A stretch of 13,111 nt of DNA from Spirochaetota bacterium (GTDB taxonomy: Bacteria > Spirochaetota > UBA4802 > JAFGJZ01): positions 1-13,111 of the forward strand of contig JAEWVL010000231.1 in NCBI GenBank assembly GCA_023396665.1, written 5' to 3'. The position numbers and the translations under genes were made by a program. The stretch's first letter is position 1; every line of letters starts with the position of its first letter. This document shows, piece after piece, positions 6,317-12,532 of the stretch. The notes below the pieces were generated by a model. The model was not told where the DNA came from and made no database searches. It saw only the letters and a program-made list of their open reading frames with translations.

Positions 6317-6931
6317 TCACAAACTATACAGTTCTCGAATATCCTGATGCGCCAGTTCAATCTCACCCGAATCACGCAATACCCGATTTCGGTACTTCTT
6401 GACGGATATTACCTCCTGTGATGTCAAATGAACGACATTCTTGACGGATCTGATTTTAGATATGAGGTCGCGAAAATCGGCATAGGTTTTCGCAATCACC
6501 TCAATGACAAAAGAGTGACTCGACTGGATATGCAGTGCCGAATGTATAATATCGCAGTTCTCGCAAAATTGAACAAACTTCATCTCTTTGCCGATGACAT
6601 CGACATAGGTAAAGAAGTGATAAATCTCTTTGGCCTGTCCGTAATCTTCGAGAGAAAAATTCTGTTTTTGCTTAATCACATCAATAATCTTTTCTGTGGT
6701 TATCTTCCGTATTGCGGGTGTTCCTGAATGATTAATGATTTTCAGATCTTCAATAAAATTTTCAAGCTGATGTTTGTCATCAAAATTGGTATCAAGAATG
6801 AAACTCGCATCACCCATTGTGTGATAAAGAGATATTATGTTTGATTTAGATATCAATTCATTGACGAGCGTTTTATTGCTGCCCCAGTTTTGAATTGAGA
6901 TTAGTGCCTGTATTACCTTGTTTTCCTGCAT
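6317..6931 (-). CDS. Tandem RAM (Lrp/AsnC ligand-binding-like) protein without HTH
   Basis: 204-residue protein that appears to hold two copies of the ACT-like RAM domain found in the C-terminal half of Lrp/AsnC regulators. The first spans about 5-90 (VIQALISIQN..., MGDASFILDTNFDDKHQLENFIEDL..., GTPAIRKITTEKIIDVIK). The second spans about 115-190 (FVQFCENCDIIHSALHIQSSHSFVIEVIAKTYADFRDLISKI..., VVHLTSQEVISVKKYRN). In each, a G-D/S-F strand is followed by a helix and a return strand, as in RAM domains. No helix-turn-helix precedes them, so it is unlikely to bind DNA alone; a small-molecule (amino-acid) sensor or partner protein is the inference. GGAG lies 7 nt before the ATG. The roughly 130-nt leader is highly structured (6952-7042). 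Confidence 0.6.
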   Translation of the reverse strand: MQENKVIQALISIQNWGSNKTLVNELISKSNIISLYHTMGDASFILDTNFDDKHQLENFIEDLKIINHSGTPAIRKITTEKIIDVIKQKQNFSLEDYGQAKEIYHFFTYVDVIGKEMKFVQFCENCDIIHSALHIQSSHSFVIEVIAKTYADFRDLISKIRSVKNVVHLTSQEVISVKKYRNRVLRDSGEIELAHQDIRELYSL

Positions 6932-6949
6932 TATGGTTCTCCGTAATAG

Positions 6950-6959
6950 GTGTTAACAC
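6950..6959. promoter_or_regulatory. Perfect 10-nt palindrome GTGTTAACAC
   Basis: GTGTTAACAC lies about 20 nt before the RAM-gene start and just upstream of its ribosome site. It could be an operator or part of a leader fold. The palindrome is certain; the role is inference. Confidence 0.3.
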
Positions 6960-6981
6960 GCCGACCGTGCGATGTCTATCT

Positions 6982-7042
6982 GCTGGCAAGGGATTGGCAG
7001 CGTAAGTTCCCGATCCCTTTGTGCAGAATAGCGAAATCTGCA
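6982..7042 (-). promoter_or_regulatory. Structured leader of the RAM gene with alternative hairpins
   Basis: Read on the minus strand, three pairings are possible: TGCAGA/TCTGCA (7037-7042 with 7022-7027); a 10-bp stem AAGGGATCGG with CCAATCCCTT (7010-7019 with 6988-6997, one wobble); and a third stem GCTG-CAA with TTG-CAGC (6982-7001, one mismatch). The second and third share bases 6988-6997, so they exclude each other. That layout is typical of attenuators and riboswitches, though no known riboswitch consensus was recognised and no U-tract follows. Confidence 0.4.
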
Positions 7043-7055
7043 ATCATCCCGGGAG

Positions 7056-7085
7056 ACGGTAGCATTAACTGAAAGTTCATGTCAA
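7056..7085 (-). promoter_or_regulatory. Possible promoter for the RAM gene
   Basis: A perfect TTGACA -35 (complement of 7080-7085) stands 18 nt from TACCGT (complement of 7056-7061), a poor -10. Transcription from here would give the structured leader. Confidence is low because of the -10. Confidence 0.25.
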
Positions 7086-7132
7086 GACTCTTTTGCGGAG
7101 TAAAGCGGGGACTTGCTTTCTTGGATGGGATA

Positions 7133-7516
7133 TTATTCTCCCGGTATACCATGCTTTGCCGTTATTTTTTTGTTATTCAGATACTCGTTTATCGTATCGA
7201 TCAAAGAATTGACCCCTTCCGTAAACTGTTGAAAACGGTCCTCAATGTCTTCCTTGTCAAATGCTGAATTTTTCATGTCGTTTTCAAGGTTCATAAGAAG
7301 TTCCTGTAGTTTTTCCGCACCCAGTGTCGCCGAGGATCCTTTATATGCGTGTGCAATCTTACGGATTTGTTCAGTGTCGCCAGTATCAATTTTTTCACGC
7401 ATTCGCTTTTCCCATCGGGGCAATTCTTCCAAAGCGATTTGATATAACTGATCGAGCCGTTCAAGATCGTTGTCGATACGACTCAAGGTTGCTTCAACAT
7501 TTAGTGTTCTGGGCAT
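7133..7516 (-). CDS. Hpt (histidine phosphotransfer) domain protein
   Basis: 127-residue stand-alone histidine phosphotransfer protein, which relays phosphoryl groups between a hybrid sensor kinase and response regulators. The signature IRKIAHAYKGSSATLGAEKLQELLMNLE (about 51-78) contains the phospho-acceptor H56 followed by the K-G-S-S pattern typical of Hpt four-helix bundles. The N-terminal part (RIDNDLERLDQLYQIALEELPRWEKRM) matches the first Hpt helices. Ribosome site AAAGGGG lies a few bases upstream of the ATG. The gene lies on the same strand as the STAS gene (about 200 nt upstream) and the RAM gene (about 200 nt downstream). No kinase or receiver is in the window, so its partners are unknown. 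Confidence 0.9.
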   Translation of the reverse strand: MPRTLNVEATLSRIDNDLERLDQLYQIALEELPRWEKRMREKIDTGDTEQIRKIAHAYKGSSATLGAEKLQELLMNLENDMKNSAFDKEDIEDRFQQFTEGVNSLIDTINEYLNNKKITAKHGIPGE

Positions 7517-7530
7517 CGTTCACCCCTTTA

Positions 7531-7575
7531 CTATACTTTAGAAATTGTTACTGTTTTATAGTAGCATAAGTATAG
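7531..7575. repeat. 8-bp inverted repeat in the hpt leader
   Basis: CTATACTT (7531-7538) and AAGTATAG (7568-7575) are perfect reverse complements with 29 nt between, just upstream of the hpt ribosome site. Each arm also resembles a -10 (TATACT), so the region may contain the promoter, an operator pair or a leader hairpin; the data do not separate these. Confidence 0.3.
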
Positions 7576-7712
7576 AAAAAAACAATAAAAATGAAAAAAA
7601 GACAAGGGAATAATCTTTTGGAATAGACTGAGACGAGAAGGGGGGATATTCATCTTGTTGACGGTAGACTTAATTAAAACTATCGCCGCAGGAAAACAAT
7701 AAAACCTGATGA

Positions 7713-8069
7713 CTATTCGGACTGATTTTTTTTGTTCAGAATTTCATTTTCAAATTGTTCTTTGGTAAAAATCGGCAGATAAGAATCAAGTCTTGAAAGC
7801 TGAAAGACGGTTACAATTTCGGGATTTAATTCCCAGAATATGCACTGAATATTGTTTTTACGGGATAAATTATAAAGTCGCAATAATGAACCGATTCCGG
7901 AAGAATCAATATAATCAAGATTTTTAAGGTTAAACGCAATTATCTCCGGTTTTTTTTCCAATTGTGATCTGAAAAAGGCTTCAACCTGGCGGATACTTGA
8001 AATCTGATACCTGCCATGTATTTCAACCGATATGATGCCCGGATATTCGAATATTTTTGTTTCTATCAT
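7713..8069 (-). CDS. STAS-domain protein (anti-sigma factor antagonist type)
   Basis: 118-residue single-domain STAS protein of the SpoIIAA/RsbV type, which in partner-switching systems binds or releases an anti-sigma kinase depending on serine phosphorylation. The key motif is NLKNLDYIDSSGIGSLLRLYNLSRKN (about 48-73), where the D-S-S-G serine is the usual phosphorylation site. C-terminal features PEIVTVFQLSRLDSYLPIF match the last STAS helix. I chose the ATG at 8067-8069 because GGGTGAG lies 3-9 nt upstream. A longer reading from a TTG at 8087 has no ribosome site. No anti-sigma kinase, phosphatase or sigma factor is nearby, so whether it controls a sigma factor or another output (for example motility) is unknown. 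Confidence 0.9.
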   Translation of the reverse strand: MIETKIFEYPGIISVEIHGRYQISSIRQVEAFFRSQLEKKPEIIAFNLKNLDYIDSSGIGSLLRLYNLSRKNNIQCIFWELNPEIVTVFQLSRLDSYLPIFTKEQFENEILNKKNQSE

Positions 8070-8156
8070 CTTCTCACCCGCATTCAATTACAGAAACCCG
8101 TCTATATTGCTGCTACAATAAGGGCATCAGGTGCCTAAACGGTTGCAGAAAATTAG

Positions 8157-8168
8157 CGCCATATGGCG
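8157..8168. promoter_or_regulatory. Perfect 12-nt palindrome CGCCATATGGCG
   Basis: CGCCATATGGCG is fully self-complementary and lies in the about 170-nt leader of the STAS gene, between the putative promoter and the ATG. It could be a repressor site or a short leader hairpin. Only its symmetry is observed. Confidence 0.3.
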
Positions 8169-8248
8169 TGACATTTAACATTTGATAAAAAACATTTGCT
8201 TGCAAAGCGACTAAAGTGTCTTGAAAATTAAAGGCGCAATGGCTAATG

Positions 8249-8276
8249 TATATACATATATTTACCGATTTGTCAA
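8249..8276 (-). promoter_or_regulatory. Putative sigma-70 promoter of the STAS gene
   Basis: On the minus strand a perfect TTGACA (complement of 8271-8276) is followed after 16 nt by TATATA (complement of 8249-8254). Spacing and hexamers fit a housekeeping promoter and would give a leader of roughly 170 nt before 8069. Confidence 0.45.
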
Positions 8277-8320
8277 GACTGAAGCCTAAAAAAACAGATA
8301 CAGTGCTTTGTTATAGCAAA

Positions 8321-8352
8321 AAAAACACTGCAGCTATGTGTGCAGTGTTTTT
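8321..8352 (-). terminator. Intrinsic terminator of the fliK-flgD-flgE operon
   Basis: AAAAACACTGCA (8321-8332) and TGCAGTGTTTTT (8341-8352) are a perfect 12-bp stem with an 8-nt loop. On the minus strand the stem is followed by an uninterrupted T-run (complement of the A-run 8318-8325). It sits about 130 nt downstream of flgE, the only gene reading toward it. Confidence 0.92.
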
Positions 8353-8365
8353 AAGTTTTATATGA

Positions 8366-8430
8366 GAACCTCGAATAATTACCGACCGCAATGATAAGAC
8401 CTCGTTTTTCATTGGAATTATTCGAGGTTC
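8366..8430. repeat. 15-bp perfect inverted repeat with nested stem
   Basis: GAACCTCGAATAATT (8366-8380) is the exact reverse complement of AATTATTCGAGGTTC (8416-8430). Inside the 35-nt spacer, CAATGA (8389-8394) pairs with TCATTG (8409-8414), giving one long interrupted hairpin. It lies in the 3' untranslated part of the flgE transcript before the terminator. A REP/MITE-like repeat, an mRNA-stability element or a small RNA are possible; nothing in the window shows which. Confidence 0.75.
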
Positions 8431-8482
8431 GAGTTGAGTAGATTAATTATTAGAGATTCCCATATATTATTTGTCAGTTCAT

Positions 8483-9850
8483 TTATCTTTTAAGATTAAT
8501 CAGTTCCTGTAACATCTGATCTGAAGTTGTGATGGTTCTCGAATTGGCCTGAAAACCCCGTTGTGTAATGATCATATCGGTAAACTGATCTGATAAATCC
8601 ACATTTGACATTTCAAGCTGACCCGCGATCATTTTTCCGCGGCCCCCCTGATTTGCCGGACCTTCGTTAGCGAGACCCGAGTTGTTGGATACTTCAAAAA
8701 GATTCTCACCGGTTGCTGTTAATCCCTGTGGATTGGTAAACACTGACATGGCTACCTGTGCAACCGGACGCTTGATTCCGTTAGAGTAGACTCCTGTAAT
8801 GACTCCTGAGTTATCGATGTTGAAGGATTCCATATACCCCATACCGTAACCGTCCTGTTCAACGGCTTTGGTTGTTGAAGGAGATGAGAATTGGGTTATC
8901 CCTTCAATCAGGCCGGCGTTGCCGAAATTCAATGTCATTGTTCGAATTGCGGGATCCCCGGCAACCCTGTAGTTGAGAGTACCTGTAAGGTTACCGGTAT
9001 TCTGTGAATCTGAAGTCGCATCATCTGCAACTGAAATAATTCTTCCATCCGGTGAAAACTGAAAACGAACCCTGTTTGACGGATTGTCCTGATTTGCCGC
9101 TGCGCCGGGTATGTCAAGAGTGATATTGCCTTCTGCTCCGCTCATCGCGGCCGAGCTGGTCCATTCATTTACACCTGTATGCCAGAGGGTGAGGGTGACC
9201 CGGTGTTGGTTGCCGAGATTGTCGTAGGTGTCTATATTAGTCGTTACTGCTGCGGACGCACGCATGCGATCGGTGGCATTTGGCGGCAATATAGGTAATT
9301 TGCTGTCAAGATTGCAACGGTAACGAACCATAGAAGTTTCTTTCGCGTTCATCTTCTGATAAATCGGAATCGCGATATCCTCAACGGTCGATTGATTGTT
9401 GATGACAGCATTGCCGTCAGCGTCGTCTCTGGCCATCCAACCCTGAACCTTCAAGCCGTTACCGGGATTGACAAGGGTACCATCGCGGTCAGTACTGAAG
9501 GTGCCCGCACGGGTATAGTATTTCTTGTCTCCGTCAGCCATGATGAAAAAACCGTCACCGGAAATTGCAAGGTCAGTCTGATTTCCCGTTGTCTGCAATG
9601 ATCCCTGTGTAAAAATTCTGTCGATTGAGGCGATCGTCATACCCAATCCAACCTGCTTTGGGTTAACGCCACCTTTGGTTTCTTCCGGGCGAGCCGCACC
9701 GGCTATTGTCTGAGAGAGCATATCCTGAAAGGTGACACGGCTTGTCTTGAATCCGTATGTATTAACGTTGGAAATGTTATTGCCGATAACATCCATCCTT
9801 GTCTGGTGATTTTTCAATCCAGATACACCGGCAAAAAGTGATCGCATCAT
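8483..9850 (-). CDS. flgE: Flagellar hook protein FlgE
   Basis: Main subunit of the flagellar hook, polymerised outside the cell envelope after type III export. At 455 residues it is close to spirochaete FlgE. The N-terminus MMRSLFAGVSGLKNHQTRMDVIGNNISNVNTYGFK and the C-terminus FTDMIITQRGFQANSRTITTSDQMLQELINLKR are the two rod/hook signature helices. GGVNPKQVGLGM and GDGFFIMADGDKKYYTRAGTF belong to the conserved D0/D1 regions. The only cysteine is C179, followed by N180, with K166 13 residues before it. This is the same spacing as the lysinoalanine-forming pair of Treponema denticola FlgE (K165/C178). AGGAG lies 9 nt before the ATG; a second ATG follows directly. It is the last gene of the fliK-flgD-flgE operon. 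Confidence 0.97.
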   Translation of the reverse strand: MMRSLFAGVSGLKNHQTRMDVIGNNISNVNTYGFKTSRVTFQDMLSQTIAGAARPEETKGGVNPKQVGLGMTIASIDRIFTQGSLQTTGNQTDLAISGDGFFIMADGDKKYYTRAGTFSTDRDGTLVNPGNGLKVQGWMARDDADGNAVINNQSTVEDIAIPIYQKMNAKETSMVRYRCNLDSKLPILPPNATDRMRASAAVTTNIDTYDNLGNQHRVTLTLWHTGVNEWTSSAAMSGAEGNITLDIPGAAANQDNPSNRVRFQFSPDGRIISVADDATSDSQNTGNLTGTLNYRVAGDPAIRTMTLNFGNAGLIEGITQFSSPSTTKAVEQDGYGMGYMESFNIDNSGVITGVYSNGIKRPVAQVAMSVFTNPQGLTATGENLFEVSNNSGLANEGPANQGGRGKMIAGQLEMSNVDLSDQFTDMIITQRGFQANSRTITTSDQMLQELINLKR

Positions 9851-9871
9851 AACGGGAAACTCCTGATAGGA

Positions 9872-10570
9872 TTATTGCGCACTGTAAGACTGTGCGGCTT
9901 CCTTCTGTTTTGTATTAATGTCGTAATAGAATTCATATTTCTTGATCGAATTATATGCGCCTTTGGCTGAAATAGCCGCTGTACTATCTTCAATCAATAC
10001 ATCTGAATGAACCGCCTCACTGTCTACTGGCAGCGGATTTCTCTGAATAGATTGTGTTTGCTGATTTTCGGTAGTACCCGGTTTGCCTGAAGGTTCTTCC
10101 TGAATTTGTGGGAAAATCGCATGAATGTCCTCAAGTCGCAATTTTGCATTTCCCACCGCCAGATAGGTTTCTTCACTGTCACGGACGATGTGCGTTACAG
10201 TTCCCTCGACTGGATAGCCGGTTTCAGGATCGAGCCCCTGGACTTTTTTCCCGAGCAGATTATAGGCCTCTGATGTCTTTGCGTTCATTGCAAAACTTTT
10301 CATCTGTGTGTTCATATTGCTCATCTGTTCAAGTGAAGAGAACTGTGCCATTTGGGCTATAAATTCCCTGTCCTGCATCGGTTGGGTGGGATCCTGATGT
10401 GTAAGTTCGGTGACGAGCAGTTTCAGAAAAGAATCCTTCCCCATTTGCTCGCCATATTTTTTTCCGAGTGCCTTGTTTTTCTGGTTAACCATGTCAGCTT
10501 CGCGCCGGCTGCGAGCCAGTTCTTCGGGAGACATCTTCAGTTTTTCGCTGACATTCATGTTTTCGGGCAT
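9872..10570 (-). CDS. flgD: Flagellar hook-capping protein FlgD
   Basis: Scaffold/cap that sits on the growing hook and guides FlgE assembly. The conserved N-terminal FlgD block is clear: LGKKYGEQMGKDSFLKLLVTELTHQDPTQPMQDREFIAQMAQFSSLEQMSNMNTQM (about 34-90). Next comes a small beta domain (LLGKKVQGLDPETGYPVEGTVTHIVRDSEETYLAVGNAKLRLEDIHAIF, about 101-150). The last 75 or so residues are polar, low-complexity and unlike the Fn3/tudor C-terminus of enteric FlgD. The ribosome site AAAGGAG overlaps the end of fliK, with 12 nt between the genes. The total of 232 residues is near the usual size. Confidence 0.95.
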   Translation of the reverse strand: MPENMNVSEKLKMSPEELARSRREADMVNQKNKALGKKYGEQMGKDSFLKLLVTELTHQDPTQPMQDREFIAQMAQFSSLEQMSNMNTQMKSFAMNAKTSEAYNLLGKKVQGLDPETGYPVEGTVTHIVRDSEETYLAVGNAKLRLEDIHAIFPQIQEEPSGKPGTTENQQTQSIQRNPLPVDSEAVHSDVLIEDSTAAISAKGAYNSIKKYEFYYDINTKQKEAAQSYSAQ

Positions 10571-10582
10571 CGTTCGACTCCT

Positions 10583-11932
10583 TTATCCGACCAGATCCAG
10601 CACTCCCTCATGCGCCATCTTCTGCATTGAGGAATATTCATCGACAATTTCCATTTCCTGTAAAGCGCTCAGAGTGTTGACGGGCAGCGCTTGTTGCGCC
10701 TGATGTTCACGATGCTGATCCCTGACGTTCACATGAAATGAGCCAAGCGATATGCCTTCATTTTCGAGCAGGGTTCGCACATCGTTCAGCGCACCAAGCA
10801 GGGCATCCTTTGCTTCAACAGAGTCGACAAGAAAACGCCCTGTCAGGGTTCCGTTTTCAAGACCAAGATTGACCGTTACATTGCCGAGCTTTTCAGGATA
10901 CATTCTGAGTGTAAGCGAAGCGTTTTTGGCGTCTTGAACTGTAACTTTTGCGTTGCTGATTACCGATTCAAGCTGATCACGAAACAGAAGCTTCGCGTCA
11001 TTACGAACCTGTGCATGTATGGTAGTACTGTTTTCACGCACACCTGTGTTGCGTGAAAAGGAAAAATCATTTTGTGATTCCTGATTTGTTGTGTTATTTC
11101 CGGCTTCATTTTTAATTAATTCTAATTTCGCGCTGTTTTGTTCGGTTAACGCAGCGGCTTTGTCGGGCATGGTTTTGACAGTATGCTTTTCAGGAACGAT
11201 GAAACGGTGAGCCTTGTGGTTGTTTTCGCTTTTTATGCCATCTGTAACGAGAATCAGCTTTTTAAGTTCTTCTTCGATTGTATTTTTTTGCTGAGTCTTG
11301 TTTCCTTTCTGAAGAGCACTTTCAAGACTTTGTATCAGTGCTGACATTTTCCTGGAAAGTTCTGGTTTGTCATGAAGCGTTTTCTGCAATAGTTTCGCTT
11401 CAACGATCAGATCACGAAGTGCATTGCCCTGTTCGCGTGTAAGCGGTGTTGATTTTGATTTTTTTACATTATCAAGTATTCTGGTCGCTTTATCCTGAAG
11501 CTTGTCTGCACTTTCAGATTCAGCCTTACCCGCTTTGCTGTTTTCTTCATGAACAGTTTTTGCATGAGCTGCCGAGGCAGCATCGTTCCGGTCTTCATGA
11601 CTTGTCAGTTTGTCATCAAGCTGTCTTTCGCTGTTTTCCTGAGCTCTATTGGCGGGTTCGTCGTTCAACTTGTTTTGCTGCTCTATTGATTCATAATGAT
11701 CATCGGCTACGGTTTCAGTCCTGAATTGCTCCCCATTATCCGCATCCATTATGCCGCCTGAGTGTTGTTGAATTTCATTTTTCATAACAGACGAATGCAG
11801 TAATTCAAAAAAAACTGATTCTGCCCCTGTGCTTTGCTGGCTATCCTGCTTTCGTAACAGGGCGTCAGGAAGCTTTGCAATCTCGCCCTTGCGCGCAAAA
11901 CCTGTGGCATAAGATGAGAAATTCGTATTCAT
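10583..11932 (-). CDS. fliK: Flagellar hook-length control protein FliK
   Basis: Secreted molecular ruler that switches the flagellar export apparatus from hook to filament substrates when the hook reaches its length. The 449-residue protein has a long hydrophilic, Gln/Lys/Glu-rich N-terminal two-thirds, as expected of FliK. The conserved globular Flg_hook domain is at about 339-410: LTLRMYPEKLGNVTVNLGLENG, then GRFLVDSVEAKDALLGALNDVRTLLENEGISLGSFHVNV. A Gln/His-rich stretch and a tail follow. AAGGAAG precedes the ATG. As first gene of the fliK-flgD-flgE operon it is preceded by a 600-nt intergenic region; no convincing flagellar sigma-28 or sigma-54 promoter was found there. Confidence 0.93.
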   Translation of the reverse strand: MNTNFSSYATGFARKGEIAKLPDALLRKQDSQQSTGAESVFFELLHSSVMKNEIQQHSGGIMDADNGEQFRTETVADDHYESIEQQNKLNDEPANRAQENSERQLDDKLTSHEDRNDAASAAHAKTVHEENSKAGKAESESADKLQDKATRILDNVKKSKSTPLTREQGNALRDLIVEAKLLQKTLHDKPELSRKMSALIQSLESALQKGNKTQQKNTIEEELKKLILVTDGIKSENNHKAHRFIVPEKHTVKTMPDKAAALTEQNSAKLELIKNEAGNNTTNQESQNDFSFSRNTGVRENSTTIHAQVRNDAKLLFRDQLESVISNAKVTVQDAKNASLTLRMYPEKLGNVTVNLGLENGTLTGRFLVDSVEAKDALLGALNDVRTLLENEGISLGSFHVNVRDQHREHQAQQALPVNTLSALQEMEIVDEYSSMQKMAHEGVLDLVG

Positions 11933-12532
11933 CGATCTTCCTTTACGGTAATATAATGGCGATCAGAATAGTATGTTATAAACAAATCAGTCATGCAATA
12001 CCCAGTATACTGATCGATTCCGGTCGATATTCTATATGCGTTACAAACATGTCCGGTTTACGCTTTGCAGGCAACAGCTTCAGTTCGGACACAGTTTAGT
12101 ATCGTATTATTTCATTTTTTGCTGAAGCGATTAATCTTTCAGGATTGATTATATTGATTGCGATCTGTTGGAGAAGTCGTAAAGAAGTACTGGAAATGAA
12201 TTTCTGTATGCTATCGAATAAACAGTCTGTAAACGGGTATTTTGAACACATAATATACAGTTTTAAAGCTGTTTCGGGTGAAAACAGTTATTTTCAGCCC
12301 CTACTGAATCCGAAAATCATCTTTCCGGTAGAAATATTTCTTTCTTCCATTTCATATAACTTGACACGAATAACGTTTTCCCCTTTTTTGTAAAGGAATG
12401 AACATCGCATTTTTCAAAGAGATAAGGCGATGGGTATTGATTCTTGTGCGCTTTGCTTTTTAATCGGATTTTGTTTTTACCGTGACAGGGTCAGGGTCAA
12501 ATCGGGTGAAGTGCTCATTTCAGGAGATTAAG
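11933..12532. other. Long divergent intergenic region
   Basis: About 600 nt between divergently read fliK and the solute-binding protein gene. It holds the fliK ribosome site; a weak inverted pair TGTCCG/CGGACA (12050-12055, 12086-12091); a perfect -35-like TTGACA at 12361-12366 with no good -10; a hairpin CATCGC/GCGATG (12403-12408, 12427-12432); and a tandem CAGGGT CAGGGT at 12486-12497. An 82-codon open frame at 12145-12393 has no ribosome site or recognisable similarity and was not called. Promoters for both flanking genes must lie here but cannot be placed with confidence. Confidence 0.5.

Noticed and set aside
7713..8087. Longer STAS reading from a TTG at 8087
   Set aside because: The ATG at 8069 has a clear GGGTGAG ribosome site and gives a normal STAS N-terminus; the TTG has none.
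11933..12130. Sigma-28-type promoter for fliK (TAAA ... ACGCATAT on the minus strand)
   Set aside because: Only about half of the -10 positions match, and several equally good matches would be expected by chance.
12145..12393. 82-codon open frame in the intergenic region (also a 65-codon version from 12196)
   Set aside because: No ribosome site, no recognisable motif, AT-rich composition and isolated position; more likely chance.
12361..12532. Riboswitch or T-box leader upstream of the solute-binding protein gene
   Set aside because: Only a short 6-bp hairpin and a CAGGGT tandem repeat are seen; no known riboswitch or T-box core sequence is present.
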